Assembly: GCA_036768485.1 (NCBI GenBank)
Contig: JAVLUZ010000415.1
Span: 273,501 to 337,500 of the forward strand
Source of the DNA: Mermis nigrescens
Taxonomy: Eukaryota > Nematoda > Enoplea > Mermithida > Mermithidae
Direction: 5' to 3'
Length of the DNA stretch: 64,000 nucleotides
Position 1 is the stretch's first letter. Every line of letters begins with the position of its first letter. Shown here in pieces: positions 47,005 to 57,782 of this stretch. The position numbers and the translations under genes were made by a program. The notes beneath the pieces were generated by a model. The model was not told where the DNA came from. It saw only the letters and a list, made by a program, of their open reading frames with translations, and searched no databases.

Positions 47005-48011
47005 TCCTATAAGGGGGGAGGTATAAGCCCCCTCAGGGTCCAAGACACAAGTCACTGTCAGACGATTTTTGGTGAAAACCTTTTTGAATTTTTTGAACTT
47101 AATTTTTTAGTATGGCAAAAGTGTACCTAACTATTAGAATTTCACGAAGTGATACATTATTTTAGAATGTGAGCTAGAGTAAATAGATAAATTATCACTA
47201 TAAAACATGCATGTGATCGCTTAAAATTTTATGAGGTACCCTCAGTATACATGTAACGGCTGGAAATCTAGGGTAGAGGTCCCTCACCATTTTTAGAAGG
47301 AGGGGGTTAGCAACTAGATCAAAAATTAAAAACATCAACAAGCCAAAAAGCGCAGGTTTTCGCCAAAAAATGGGGGATGGTGGTTAAATATTTTCTGACT
47401 TTCAAGGAAGTTCGGGGTTTCGAAGCGTGGATGGGGATGGCCCAACCCCCTGTCACATGTATATTTCTCGGCCATTTTCAGGGGAAGGGGGTAAGCGGCT
47501 CCATTTTTGCAGCCGCTTACCCCCTGAAAATCTTTAAAATGGTAGATTTGCACAAGGAATTCTACACCTTTACAGTTTTTGTTTTCAAAAATCTTGTACA
47601 TGTACAAAGATGGTCCTGAAACGTTTTGTACATCAGCAAAATTTCGCCAAATACAAAAAGACCGTGCTTTCATAAATGTGATAATTCGGCCTGAATTTAG
47701 TTGATAATATTAGATCGGTGCGAAGTGCCGAAATTTTTATGAGCTATTGATGGAATTCACACATAAAACTCGACTGAGAAAGCTAAAACAACTTGTACTA
47801 CAAAATCAGAAGTATTACAAAAATTGTAATATGCGAATTAAATCTGGTAATAAGCAACACTGCGCTTAGAATGGAAAAATGGAAAAATGACAAATATTCA
47901 GAAACCCAAAAATTAGCCAAATACACTACTGAAGGTCGAAAAACTATGTTCTACCACACTGAAATCGTTACTGTACCATATTAAAGTATACAAAAATGTG
48001 CATGTACAAAA
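47005..48011. other. Inside element B: MITE debris
   Basis: Fragments with CATGTAACGGCTGGAAATC at about 47250 and an 18-bp inverted repeat (AGCGGCTCC, GCAGCCGCTTACCCCCTG) near 47495-47525. P-family remnants at 47590-47980. No gene. Confidence 0.45.
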
Positions 48012-48313
48012 CAGTGTTTTTTTTGTATTCGCCAAAGATTTTTCCCGATGTACAAAGACTTTTTCAGGACTATCTTTGTACATGTACAAAGATTTTTGGG
48101 AAAATAAAAATCTGTAAAAGGTAAAATTCCGAAAAATTTTTGGCGCTTCGCTCCGATATGAAAAATTGTCGGTACTTGTGCATTATCCCCCCGTCGAATT
48201 TTTTCTATCTTTTTTGCCATTAGGGTATATACAGGGTGAATTTGTTCCATCTTTTTTTAACTCCAGGGTTCTCACACGAGTTTTCACGAGACAGAAAATA
48301 ACTTTCAGGTGAC

Positions 48314-48374
48314 AGGTTTCGACCCTCCGACCTATCGCTCTACAGCGCAACATGTTACCAATCGGCTAAGCCAC
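48314..48374 (-). repeat. tRNA-like segment with A- and B-box-like words
   Basis: The minus strand has TGGCTTAGCCGATTGG followed about 30 bases later by GGGTCGAAACC. It is homologous to 29636-29703. No complete cloverleaf. Confidence 0.6.
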
Positions 48375-48420
48375 CTTCTCGTTAGAAATAAAAACGAAGT
48401 AATGAGGGAATGCTACTCAG

Positions 48421-48560
48421 CATCTATACATCGACCTAAGCATCTATACATCGACCTAAGCATCTATACATCGACCTAAGCATCTATACATCGACCTAAG
48501 CATCTATACATCGACCTAAGCATCTATACATCGACCTAAGCATCTATACATTGACCTAAG
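48421..48560. repeat. 20-bp tandem array, seven units
   Basis: CATCTATACATCGACCTAAG repeats exactly six times, with one further copy carrying a single change. Confidence 0.97.
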
Positions 48561-49179
48561 CGGGAGCGACCTCGACCTAAGCAGCTTAAAACACCTTTTC
48601 AGATATACTAAGCCTAAGCCTAAGTATATTGGAAGCAAAAACTTACATTTTCCTATATCTTATCAAGTAAATTATTGCAAAAGTTGATTATGAATCTGGA
48701 AAGAATGAAAAAAATGAAAAAAATAATAAAAAATACAAAAAAATATAAAAAAATAAAAAAACTGAAGAAAATCAAGGATTATATCATATGATAGATATAT
48801 CATAATGGTGTAATGCTGTACATACCATAATGTTAAAAAAGATAGAAAAATTCGACGGGGGATAATGCACAAGTACCAAATTGTCTGTTCATATATCTTT
48901 AAAATGGCAAAATTTGTATTTAGAATGGAAAAATGTCAAATTTTTAGGCGCTTTGCGCCGTTTTAAGACAATTTTAGTAATTTTTGGCGTTAGAAACCCA
49001 GAAATTAGCTAAAATATACAATCAAAAGTCAAAAGACCCTGTTTTGCCACACTAAAATCGCTACTGTACCATATTATAGTAACCAAAAATTTGTGTGTAC
49101 AAACTGTACAAAGACTTTTGGGGACCATCTTCTAACATGCACAAACGGACCGTGTACAAAAAAAATCACTGGTACAAAA

Positions 49180-50044
49180 TGTAGAAAGACTTTTGAGTAC
49201 CATCTTTGTTCATGTATATACAAAGGTACATTGTACAAAAAAACACTGTCACATACTGATTGTATGCGAAAATGTGCATGTTTAAAAATATATTTATATA
49301 ATATAGCTACAAAAATTTGTTAGCTCATACAAAGACCTTTTCGGAGATCTTTGTACAAGCACAAGAAGCTCGTACAACAAAATAGAGTCAGCTAATAATA
49401 GTCCACCACTTAATTTTCTGGTCCTCCAATTCGGGATCTCACCCTCCCTCAACTCTGGACCTAAGGAAACTATTTGAGACATACTTAGTTTATCGGATCG
49501 GACGCAATTCTGCAGCGTAGTTTACATTCGCTTATGATTAACCTCCGTCCTTATAACAATTACACAAGAAACGCGTTTCAAAGCACGCGGTTCCCATTCA
49601 ATTGAATGTAAAAGTGTTTTTCGTAGAAATAGTTTGTTGAAAAAGTACAATTTCCAACTAGAAATAGAACGTATTTGTCAACTCTAAATGTTTTGGCCAT
49701 AGCTATGAATGAATGAGTTAAAAGCAGCATTTAGTTTAAATAAGTCAAGTTGAGGAATCGAAAACATGCAGATTTTCCTGAACATTTATTCATTAAAAAG
49801 CTCATTTATACACAGTAGCAAAGTTATAACAAAGACTAAGTAAGTATACATATGGTCTAATCAGTACAGTTCTCAAAATTAACACTTGCTCATTGATAAA
49901 TAAGTGTCAGTATCACAGCCTGTAGAAAATACGAATTACACTAAATTTTTCCTCGGCCCCGGCCATTTTTAACCTTGCCTCGGCCGGGGCCGGGGATGCT
50001 GCAAAATGGCCGGGATTGCCGGCCGGGGCCCCGGTCGATCACTT
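49180..50044. other. Right part of element B
   Basis: Truncated P-like fragments to about 49380, then AT-rich sequence and the GGCCGGGG terminal array. No gene. Confidence 0.45.
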
Positions 50045-50479
50045 TTACTAATTGTATGTACTTCAGTAGCAAGCAAATCCTTACGTTTTCAAATATATCA
50101 AAAAAATGTTTATAGGCGCTTTGCAAACGTCTATGAAACTGATAAAAACAATTAGACGGTGTGTAAAGCTATGTATTTCTGCACTTCGTGATATTAAGTG
50201 AATAAATAAATGAATGATTTACTACGGAAGCACGAAACTTATTTGGATATAGTTATAACTTAACACTTAGGTAGGTCTTAACTATGAAGAAATAAATTCT
50301 TAATGTGAAACAACTAACTAAGTACAGTAAGTACAGTAAGAAGGTTAATGTATGATAATCATTATAACTTGCTGTTTAAGTTTTGAAAATTCTCCTGAAT
50401 TCTCCTGAATTTTCAGGATTCTCCTGAATTCTCCTGACATTTTAAAATTCTCCTGCATTCTCATGACTATGATTTTGAT

Positions 50480-50795
50480 GACCATGATTTTGATCCCGAC
50501 GACATTACCGATTGCTATCGTTTGGGACGGGGCGATATACCTAATCGAAAAATACGAACGCTTGCTCAAAATACAATTTTCCTCAGCACACGCCCGCAAC
50601 TTGTGGTTGCGAGCTTTCCAGTCGCCTGAACCTGCGGCGGGCGACAGACGGGATCCTACGCGAATCTGGTTTCGACGCGATTTGTCCGATCAGGAGCGTC
50701 AGGACGCTTACAAGGAGCGTCAGTTGCGTCGAACGTCCGGCGCTGATGCTAACGAGCGTCAATCGTCGTGGAGGAATAATTCGCGCATAATTTGA
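50480..50795 (+). pseudogene. LINE ORF1 C-terminal fragment
   Basis: One frame reads DITDCYRLGRGDIPNRKIRT. After a frameshift another reads WFRRDLSDQERQDAYKERQL. The R-L-G-R-(x)n-R and R-D-L-(x)n-R motifs are typical of the end of LINE ORF1 RNA-binding proteins. Confidence 0.65.
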
Positions 50796-50901
50796 GGATG
50801 CAGGCCCCCTGGCGGACGGCAGTCAGTTTTGCGTTGTTGTTTATTTAATGCACGTAGTATACTAAATAAACTAAATGAGTTTGATGCATTTTTAACAGCA
50901 A

Positions 50902-51520
50902 ATGATTTCGATATTGTGTGTGTGTGTGTGTGAATCCTGGTTAACTCCTAGTGTATCTAATGGCTTACTTTGCAATTTAAACCGTTTTAATGTGTATCGT
51001 TCCGATAGGATCAATCGAAAAGGTGGAGGTGTTTTTATTCTTTCAAAAAGTACTTTAAAATCCTACTTGCCGAAAGTACCGGAAAATCTTTTCAGTGAAG
51101 AAATAGTTATTGTTGATTTCATTGGCGTAAGCTCCAAGATTCGTGTGCTACTTTTTACAGGGCGCCGGATTATGATTTCTCCCACATGAGAATGCTTTGC
51201 CGTGTTATAGAATGGGCCTCTCAGATACAGTATCCTTTTGTCATATTAGGTGATTTAAATTTTCCTAATGTAGACTGGTCTAGTTTTATTCTACCTTCGA
51301 GTCCTATTAACCGATCTTTTTGCGAGTGTATGCTTTCTCTATCTTTTAGTCAAAAAGTTTCTGAACCAACACACGGTATGCATATTTTAGATGTTATTTT
51401 TGATGCCCATTCTATCGAAAACGTTGAAGTCAACCCACCTTTTCTACTAGTGATCACTCGGTTGTTACTTTTTCTCTTAAATGTTCTATCTTGGAAGAAA
51501 AAGTTCAGCTAAACTTAATT
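50902..51520 (+). pseudogene. LINE ORF2 endonuclease domain
   Basis: Motifs CESWLTPSVSNGLL, YRSDRINRKGGGVFIL and VILGDLNFPNVDW belong to the AP-type endonuclease that nicks target DNA. A GT microsatellite and two frameshifts break the frame. Confidence 0.8.
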
Positions 51521-52199
51521 TTCGTAGAGCAAATTCATGATCAGATTGAATTATTTTTGTCCGCAATTTCGTGGCCTGACATTTTTTCGATTGATGTTAC
51601 TTGTGATGATTTCTACAACAAATTTTGTCTGTTATAAATCCTTTAATTTCCCAGCATGTTCCAAAAATTGAAGCTAAACCTGCAACTGTGAAAAGATACC
51701 CAATGAACATAAGAAAGCTGGTTGCTAAAAAAACTGAGGCTGTGGTATGTTTATAAACAGAGAAAAACGCCTGAATCTAAAGCTGTTTATAATAACTGTG
51801 CAGGTTATTAAAGGCCGAAATCTATAAATTTCACTCTTCCAAAGAGGATAAACTTATTAAATCTGAAATTTGAATTCTTTTATAATTTGTTAATTCTCGT
51901 ATTAGTGGTGAAAGAACTATTCCAATCTTAACTGATGGCGATCGATGTGATTGCTTCTATCTGACAAAGATAAGGCAAACGTTTTTAGCACACTTTTTGC
52001 TTCAGTCTTTAGTGTTCCTACGCAAACGAATTTTGGTCTTATTAATGCTTGTGCACAGCCAAAGTTATCAAACATTCGTTTTTCTGATGATGTCGTTTTT
52101 TCTGCTATACGGAAAATTAAACCATCATTATCAGATTGGCCTCTGACTGACTTTGCGTATTTTTTGTGAAAAAAACTTGCTTTTGTAACTACTCTAGTC

Positions 52200-53395
52200 C
52201 CTAACCACTATTTTTGAAATATCTTTCAAAACCCATTGTATTCCTGCACTGTGGCGCACCGCTAATGTTGTTCCTGTGTATAAAAAGGGCGACCGGAGTG
52301 ATGCTAAAAATTACAGGCCGATATCAATATGTTGTATTACGTGTAAGATCATGGAATCTATAATTAACAGTATCGATGCAAGCACATTTACATGAGAATA
52401 ATTTGATCTCCTCCGGTCAGTTTGGTTTCCAAAAGGGTAAATCAGTGTGAATTGACAATTACTAAAGTGCAAAAATGAATGGACTAAATTAATTGATGAA
52501 AAACACTGTTGATGTTGTCTACATTGATTTTTCTAAAGCTTTCGACACTGTAGTTCACCGCAAATCAATTTACAAACTGAAACTTTTGGATTTTCTGGAG
52601 ATTTATTGAGTTGGTTAACTTGTTTTTGAGCGATAGGACTCAAAGGGTTGTTATTAACGGTCAGTTTTCGAGCAAAAAATCTGTCACTAGCGGTGTTCCT
52701 CAGGGCAGTATACTTGGCCTGATTCTTTTTGTTTTATTCATAAATGACATTAGCGACCGCTTAAATAGCAAAGTTTGCCTTTTGCCGATGACGTCAAGCT
52801 TTATAATTTATCTAGCAATCACACCCAACTTCAAGATGATATCGCTAAACTCATAGTCTGGTCCAAGGATTGGCAGTTCAAAAATTGCTACTGAAAAATG
52901 CTACGTGTTATATCTAGGTTTTGGAAATCCCAAGCATTCTTATAGAATTTCTGACCTGACTGTAGAACAGAGTGTAAATTCTGTAAAGGATTTGGGTGTT
53001 TACGTATCAAGTAAACTTGATTTTAATTTCCACTATAATGATATAACGCGTAGAGCTTATGCTAGGGCTATGCTAATATCGAAATCATTTGCTTCTAAAA
53101 ATAAACCAAATATGTCTAGGGCTTTTACTGTTTACGTCAGACCACTTCTTGGAGTATTGTAGCACTGTTTGGAATCCATACCGTAAGACCCCATGTTTCA
53201 ATGATCGAAAATGTTCAAAGGAAATTTACACGTAAAATTATTGGATTTCGGGGACTTTCTTATGCTGAAAGACTCAGTTCCTTAGAATTGGATAGCCTGG
53301 AGATTCGCAGATTGCGTAGTGATCTGTGTATGATGTATCAGATATTGAGTGGTAGATGCGTTTTGCAGCAAGCCGACTTTTACTTTTTGTGAAAA
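52200..53395 (+). pseudogene. LINE ORF2 reverse transcriptase, broken
   Basis: In order: VVPVYKKGDRSDAKNYRPIS, SGQFGFQKGKSV, VVYIDFSKAFDTVVH, SGVPQGSILGLILFVLFIND, a degenerate ADD region, then the post-RT segment VQRKFTRKIIGFRGLSYAER. Many stops and shifts. The ORF continues after the nested element with WNSLPEAVVRSPSV near 54630. Confidence 0.85.
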
Positions 53396-53444
53396 CAACA
53401 CGCGTGCTCAAAATTCAATGAAATGTGAATGCACTCCTTTTCGG

Positions 53445-54556
53445 GGCACTGATTATTGGCCAATGTTGGCCCCAAATTTTGCGTTAAGGGCCAATATTGG
53501 CCAATAACGCGTGCATTAGGGGCCAATATTTGCAAGATTTGAAATTCTTAAAAACTTCACATCCGTCGGTTTCGAACCCCGTACCTTCGTGTCGGTAAAC
53601 TCACGCGCGCACACTGCGCCATAGCAAAATTGAGATCAAGATTCTGATTAATGATACTAATGCTATCTGTTATATACAGTAAACGCAGTTGCTATTTTTT
53701 GTTTGAAAGAGATTGCTTATCCTATCTTTTATGTTTATGTAGTTTGAATTGTATGGTAGGTATTTCTAATTGTCGTTGGTTTGCCGTACTTATTGCAAAA
53801 TCCTACATATGTACCTACATAAATACATATGTACGTACATGTGTGCATAAATATTCTAATGCCGTGTCAGTATGCGATTTCAAATAGCTAGGTAGAGGTT
53901 ACCTACCTATGTAGCAGGACAATAGGTACGTATAAAGGTACCTACGCAACTATAGTATGTTTCATTTGATTGAGGGCTTTTGAAAAGTTTAAAGTGGCTA
54001 CAAAAGTGTTTTATACTAATGCGGCAGCAAATTGGCATACATATTCTACAGAATATCGAGTTGCATTATGATCTTTGAGATACTGCTAAGAGGCCAGACT
54101 GCATTATATAGGTATGTACTTATAGGTCATTTTTGTAGCCTGGTTTATGCGGACTAAATTCAGCGGAAAAGCTTTCCAATAAACGAAACAGACTATACTT
54201 AATTCTGGTCATGTATAGGTTGGTATATAGGTAACCATAATTGACAAATCGGGAACTTTTTTGCATCAATTCACTGAGTAAGATGAGCAATCTGTTTCTT
54301 ACAAAAATAGCAACTGCGTATACTGTATATAAGAGATAGCATTAGTATTATTCTTCTGATTTCTGATCACAATTTTGGTGTGGCACATTGTGCGCGTGAG
54401 TTTACCAACACGAGAGTACTAGGTTCGAAACTCATGTATGCGAAGCTTTTTAAGAATTTTAAATCTTGCAAATATTGGCCCCTAATGCATTCGTTATTGG
54501 CCAATATTGGCCTTTAACGAAAAATTCGGGGCCAACATTGGCCAATAATCAGTGCC
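53445..54556. mobile_element. Mutator-like/foldback element, about 280-bp inverted repeats
   Basis: Starts GGCACTGATTATTGGCC and ends GGCCAATAATCAGTGCC. The arms 53445-53722 and 54280-54556 are inverted copies. The 9-bp duplication CCTTTTCGG is perfect (53436-53444 and 54557-54565). Long arms with a 9-bp duplication fit a non-autonomous Mutator-like element. Each arm holds a tRNA-like segment. The 560-bp centre is AT-rich and non-coding. Confidence 0.85.
53572..53632 (-). repeat. tRNA-like segment within the inverted-repeat arm
   Basis: The minus strand has ATGGCGCAGTGTGCGCGCG (A-box-like), then GGGGTTCGAAACC (B-box-like) about 35 bases on. The other arm has the same at about 54377-54437 in plus orientation. 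No complete tRNA fold, so not called a tRNA gene. Confidence 0.6.
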
Positions 54557-55074
54557 CCTTTTCGGCTTGATGTTCGTGGGTATGATTTATCCAATAGGTG
54601 GATTCACGTATGGAATTCTCTCCCTGAAGCTGTTGTAAGATCTCCTAGTGTTGCTTCCCTCCGTGAAAAGTTGAAAAAAGTTGATCTAACAGGGCATTTG
54701 CTAGGGGGCGTGTTCTAAGTGCATAATTTATTTAGCCTGCGCGCCTACCTCTCGTCTTTTGCACTAATCTCGTATAAATGTACTTTAATTAATAATTTCT
54801 TGCTTTTAGAATATGTGATTTTGTATGATGATTCATGTCGAATGTTTATTTTTAATTGTATTTCATTGTATATTAGTCGTTTCTTTTCTTATTGTGTTCT
54901 TTTTTTGTGCGACGAAAATAAAATATTTGTATTGTATTTGTATTTGTATTGCATTCTCCTGCAGGTTTACAATTTCTCCTGAAAAGCCCATTCTCCTGCT
55001 CCTGCTCCTGAAAAATTTTAGATTCTCCCGAATTCAGGAGAATTCTCCCCGCACCTGGCAACCCTAGTGCCATT

Positions 55075-55902
55075 AACCCTCGGTCTATTCGCACGGACAT
55101 CTACAGTAGATAATCACATATATTTAATTGCGCAAAAAAATATAACTTGCATACAAAAAATGATATGATTATGTGATAAAAAGTGTGAACGTAACAATGT
55201 TCTACTGTTTTTTTGCTGAAGTCTTATTACTGGAATAGATTTCCAAGTGCACAGACGGCTTCTTCAATTATGCTTTCGTAACAGCTGGTTGCTTTAAATA
55301 CTTCGTATTGAAGTTAAATATACTTCGTTTATTGTGTGGCGCATCTGACAGACTGTCATACCAAACGAACCCGTACAATCTTCGGCTACGTTAATAAGCG
55401 GTAAAGCGAAAATGGGCCGTTTAGAATGAAATAGACTATTGTAAAAAATTGAATACGCATGCTGCATATCCTCATCTTTGTGCAGCACTGACTGCAGTTT
55501 TTAGACACTCGGCAAGCCTGCATTTTACGCGCTTTGCAGAAGCAGGAAGATACAGTAAATAGTAAATCATTGCATTGCTTTGATGTGTTTGCTACAATGA
55601 GAAGATAATATGACATCAGCTACTACATAACCTTTAATATCCTCGTTGAAGCAATTATATTTGTTAATAAATAATATTGCGGATAACTTGAAGATATGCA
55701 ATGATTGTCAAGTTTTTGTGCAGTGTTCGGGTCAAAATGCATAGATACTTTACAACACAATTTATTAAATATATGTATACTAAGCATAGGACACGATATT
55801 TTTGGGGGTCTATCCCCCGACCTACATTAAACGTCTATAGACCGTTTCTACTACACGTTCGTTCATAAATTTTAAAAGTGTCTCCGACAATAAACTGACA
55901 GA
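55075..55902. other. Low-repeat stretch, no gene recognised
   Basis: Unique-looking AT-rich sequence. Minus-strand open frames at 55294 and 55386 lack splice or motif support. Confidence 0.4.
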
Positions 55903-56310
55903 TGTAACGGGGGCGCCGCCTCCCACCGTTACGTGAGCAAAATTTTACCCGCACCGGTTTCCCGGATCTTCCGCTCTGATTCGGCGAGCGTAGTACTAAT
56001 CGACTACTCGGGCTCTTGCTCACAACTGCGCTAAGTATAGAATAATATTGAGAAACAATGAAACATCAACGTCACGGGTTAAACTTCAAAAGTAGGCATT
56101 TCTAGCCGTGTAGCAGCACTCCTGCTACACTCCTTCCCCTCTAGGGAAAGCGTAAGCGCAGACAACTCCAGAGAACGAACTCTGGGACCTCCAACATGTA
56201 ACGGGGGCGCCGCCTCCCACCGTTACGTGAGCAAAATTTTACCTGCACCGGTTTCCCGTATCTTCCGCTCTGATTCGCGTGTGTAGTATTAATCGACTAC
56301 TCGGGCTCTT
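55903..56310. repeat. Pair of 115-bp direct repeats, 294 bp apart
   Basis: TGTAACGGGGGCGCCGCCTC starts at 55903 and again at 56197. The two copies are nearly identical to CGACTACTCGGGCTCTT (ends 56017 and 56310). Between them is a perfect hairpin, GTAGCAG-CACTC-CTGCTAC, at 56110-56128. They could be remnant LTRs or a two-unit tandem. Confidence 0.85.
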
Positions 56311-56527
56311 TTTTTCAACGTTTTATTGTAACGCGCGCGACGGACTATGGTCCACAACATATATTTCGAACGTCACTACATCAAAGTGTTAATTGTATTA
56401 ACAAATAAATTTTAAAATGGCGACTAACTTCTTACTAGTAGAAAACAGTAGTAACGCCCAGCCCTCTGGACCGCACCCTGGACCGCTACACGTTATAGTG
56501 CACCTGCACTTTAAGCGCCCGCTTTGT

Positions 56528-56672
56528 AAGCAGGGCGCTATAGCTGCGCATTCAGACCAGCGCCAAGGGGGTGTGTTAAGCAGGGCGCTTTAGCTGCGTG
56601 TCAAGCCAGCGCCCAGGGGGGTGTATTAAGCAGGGCGCTAAAGCTGCATATTGCTAAGGGGGTCGTATTATT
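56528..56672. repeat. 50-bp tandem repeat, three units
   Basis: AAGCAGGGCGCTATAGCTGC or variants start at 56528, 56578 and 56628. Each is followed by CCAGCGCC and GGGGGTGTATT. The last unit is shortened. Confidence 0.85.
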
Positions 56673-57007
56673 CAATTGGGCTTTTAATATCTGTGACGTC
56701 ACCCCTTCAAGTACATAGCATTTTCTCGCTTAATACAATAAGCTTAAGATTATAATTTTCGAGAGTGCACATACTTACGCACAAGTCCTTCTTACACCTA
56801 AATGTGCTTTGGTATGTACCTATGTGCAATTTTGTATGTGGCATAATACAAAGATTTAATTAGGTATTAATCTACAATAATTTGTTAATTCACTCGATAT
56901 ATTGATACAACAACTCGCCAAGTAGCTATATAGATTTTTAACGCCCGACTAATAAATAATAGCATTACAGAGTGACAAACGAACAGCAGTTTTTTAAATT
57001 ATTCTAA

Positions 57008-57511
57008 TTACATGGTTTGGCGATCTAACATTCGCCGGACCCCAGCCAGAAACCGCGATCCGACCAGGTCGATATCATCGGAGCTCGTGTCAGAATAGTC
57101 ATTGTTGCTGACGCGGCGAACTTCCGGCATGACGGGTAGAATTATTGGCAACGTGTTTACGGTAATAAAGTTGTTTGGGTCGCCGAGGTACATAGCGTCT
57201 TCGGCGTTTATCCCTCCCCAAAATTGTTTACCAATCACCGATAAAGAGTTAAATAATACGGTTAAAGAAAAATGAATAGGAATATTGGTGTTCGTTATTA
57301 GGTTCCAAATGTACGAGTCAAAGTAGTCTCTATATTGATTGTTGGAAACGGATGATAAATTGAATAATTGTGTTTTCGTGTCAAAGTCAATGATATCATG
57401 GAAAAAATTAGCATATAAACTTTTTAAATGATGATCGTAAATGGAATTGTGACCGTTTAAACGAAAATGGTGTAAAAATAATCCAAGGTTGTCGAGCGCT
57501 GTTTGATTCAT
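57008..57511 (-). CDS. Unidentified protein, long last exon
   Basis: The frame is open for 167 codons directly after a good acceptor (TTATCATTTTGCAG) whose next three bases are ATG. I do not recognise the product. It begins MNQTALDNLGLFLHHF, is rich in Asn, Asp, Tyr and Phe, and has a hydrophobic stretch near IPIHFSLTVLFNSLSVIG. An acidic Ser/Asp segment (DYSDTSSDDIDL) precedes a basic C-terminus ending MLDRQTM. There is no clear signal peptide. A plausible upstream exon lies at 57782-57729. It sits in the transposon-poor right part of the window. Length, amino-acid composition unlike the surrounding repeats, and the acceptor support a real coding exon; function is unknown. Confidence 0.55.
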   Translation of the reverse strand: MNQTALDNLGLFLHHFRLNGHNSIYDHHLKSLYANFFHDIIDFDTKTQLFNLSSVSNNQYRDYFDSYIWNLITNTNIPIHFSLTVLFNSLSVIGKQFWGGINAEDAMYLGDPNNFITVNTLPIILPVMPEVRRVSNNDYSDTSSDDIDLVGSRFLAGVRRMLDRQTM

Positions 57512-57728
57512 CTGCAAAATGATAATGTTTTTTTAAAAACAAGCAGCCTCATTTGAAAAGTCTTTTTTATGAGTGTGTACAGGTACGAAAATTAACAAAT
57601 TTTACACAAGTAGCGTGACGAAAAAACGAAATATATATTAAAGAGCAGATAATATGATTTTTGTGGAACAAAAAGATTGCGTCGGAGGCATTATTAGGTA
57701 TTGTTAAGTAATGAACGCAGGGCTTTAC

Positions 57729-57782
57729 TAAGCTAAACTCGAAATTGTTGAAATTTTTATTGTTTTGCACCCGCATACAGAG
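57729..57782 (-). CDS. Possible upstream exon of the 57008 gene
   Basis: Eighteen codons (LCMRVQNNKNFNNFEFSL) lie between an acceptor (GCGTTTTTCAG) and a donor (GTAAAG). Both ends are in phase 0, matching the next exon at 57511. The frame continues open past the donor for about 55 codons, so the exon could instead be longer or belong elsewhere. Confidence 0.3.

Larger units (their letters stand above)
48171..48877. mobile_element. TIR element with tRNA-like segment and 20-bp array (707 bp)
   Basis: Inverted ends of about 50 bp begin GGTACTTGTGCATTATCCCC. The 8-bp duplication AAATTGTC is perfect (48163-48170 and 48878-48885). It carries a tRNA-like segment at 48314-48374 and a 20-bp tandem array at 48421-48560. 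A relative lies at about 29340-29740. Confidence 0.85.
48012..49171 (+). mobile_element. Family P element interrupted by a TIR element
   Basis: Begins CAGTGTTTTTTTTGTATTCG and ends GTACAAAAAAAATCACTG. The duplication GTACAAAA is perfect (48004-48011 and 49172-49179). Interrupted at 48171-48877. Confidence 0.85.
46646..50044. mobile_element. hAT element B nested in element A (3.4 kb)
   Basis: The ends TAGTGATCGACCGGGG and CCCCGGTCGATCACTT are inverted. The duplication TTACTAAT is perfect (46638-46645 and 50045-50052). GGCCGGGGCCGGGG arrays lie at both ends. A minus-strand acidic tail (SSSSSSKDSNDIE) at about 46865-47005 may be a transposase C-terminus. Filled with later insertions. Confidence 0.85.
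50463..54949 (+). mobile_element. CR1/L2-type LINE copy 2 nested in hAT element A
   Basis: Flanked by a 9-bp duplication TGCATTCTC (50454-50462 and 54950-54958). It begins with the end of ORF1, has endonuclease and RT domains and ends in TTGTAT microsatellite units. About 3.4 kb remain after removing the nested element at 53445-54556. All frames are broken. Confidence 0.85.
45985..55066. mobile_element. hAT element A, 9.1 kb composite with CTCCTGAA words
   Basis: The ends CAGTGTTGCCAGGT and ACCTGGCAACCCTA are inverted. Flanks GTGCCAAT and GTGCCATT (7 of 8). TTCTCCTGAA words cluster near both ends and again at 50385-50462, just before a LINE insertion. A hAT transposase C-terminus lies on the minus strand at 46351-46605. 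Most of the length is nested element B and a LINE. Confidence 0.8.

Noticed and set aside
48421..48560. Seven 20-bp units resembling a CRISPR array
   Set aside because: Units are head to tail with no spacers, and the context is a eukaryotic transposon.
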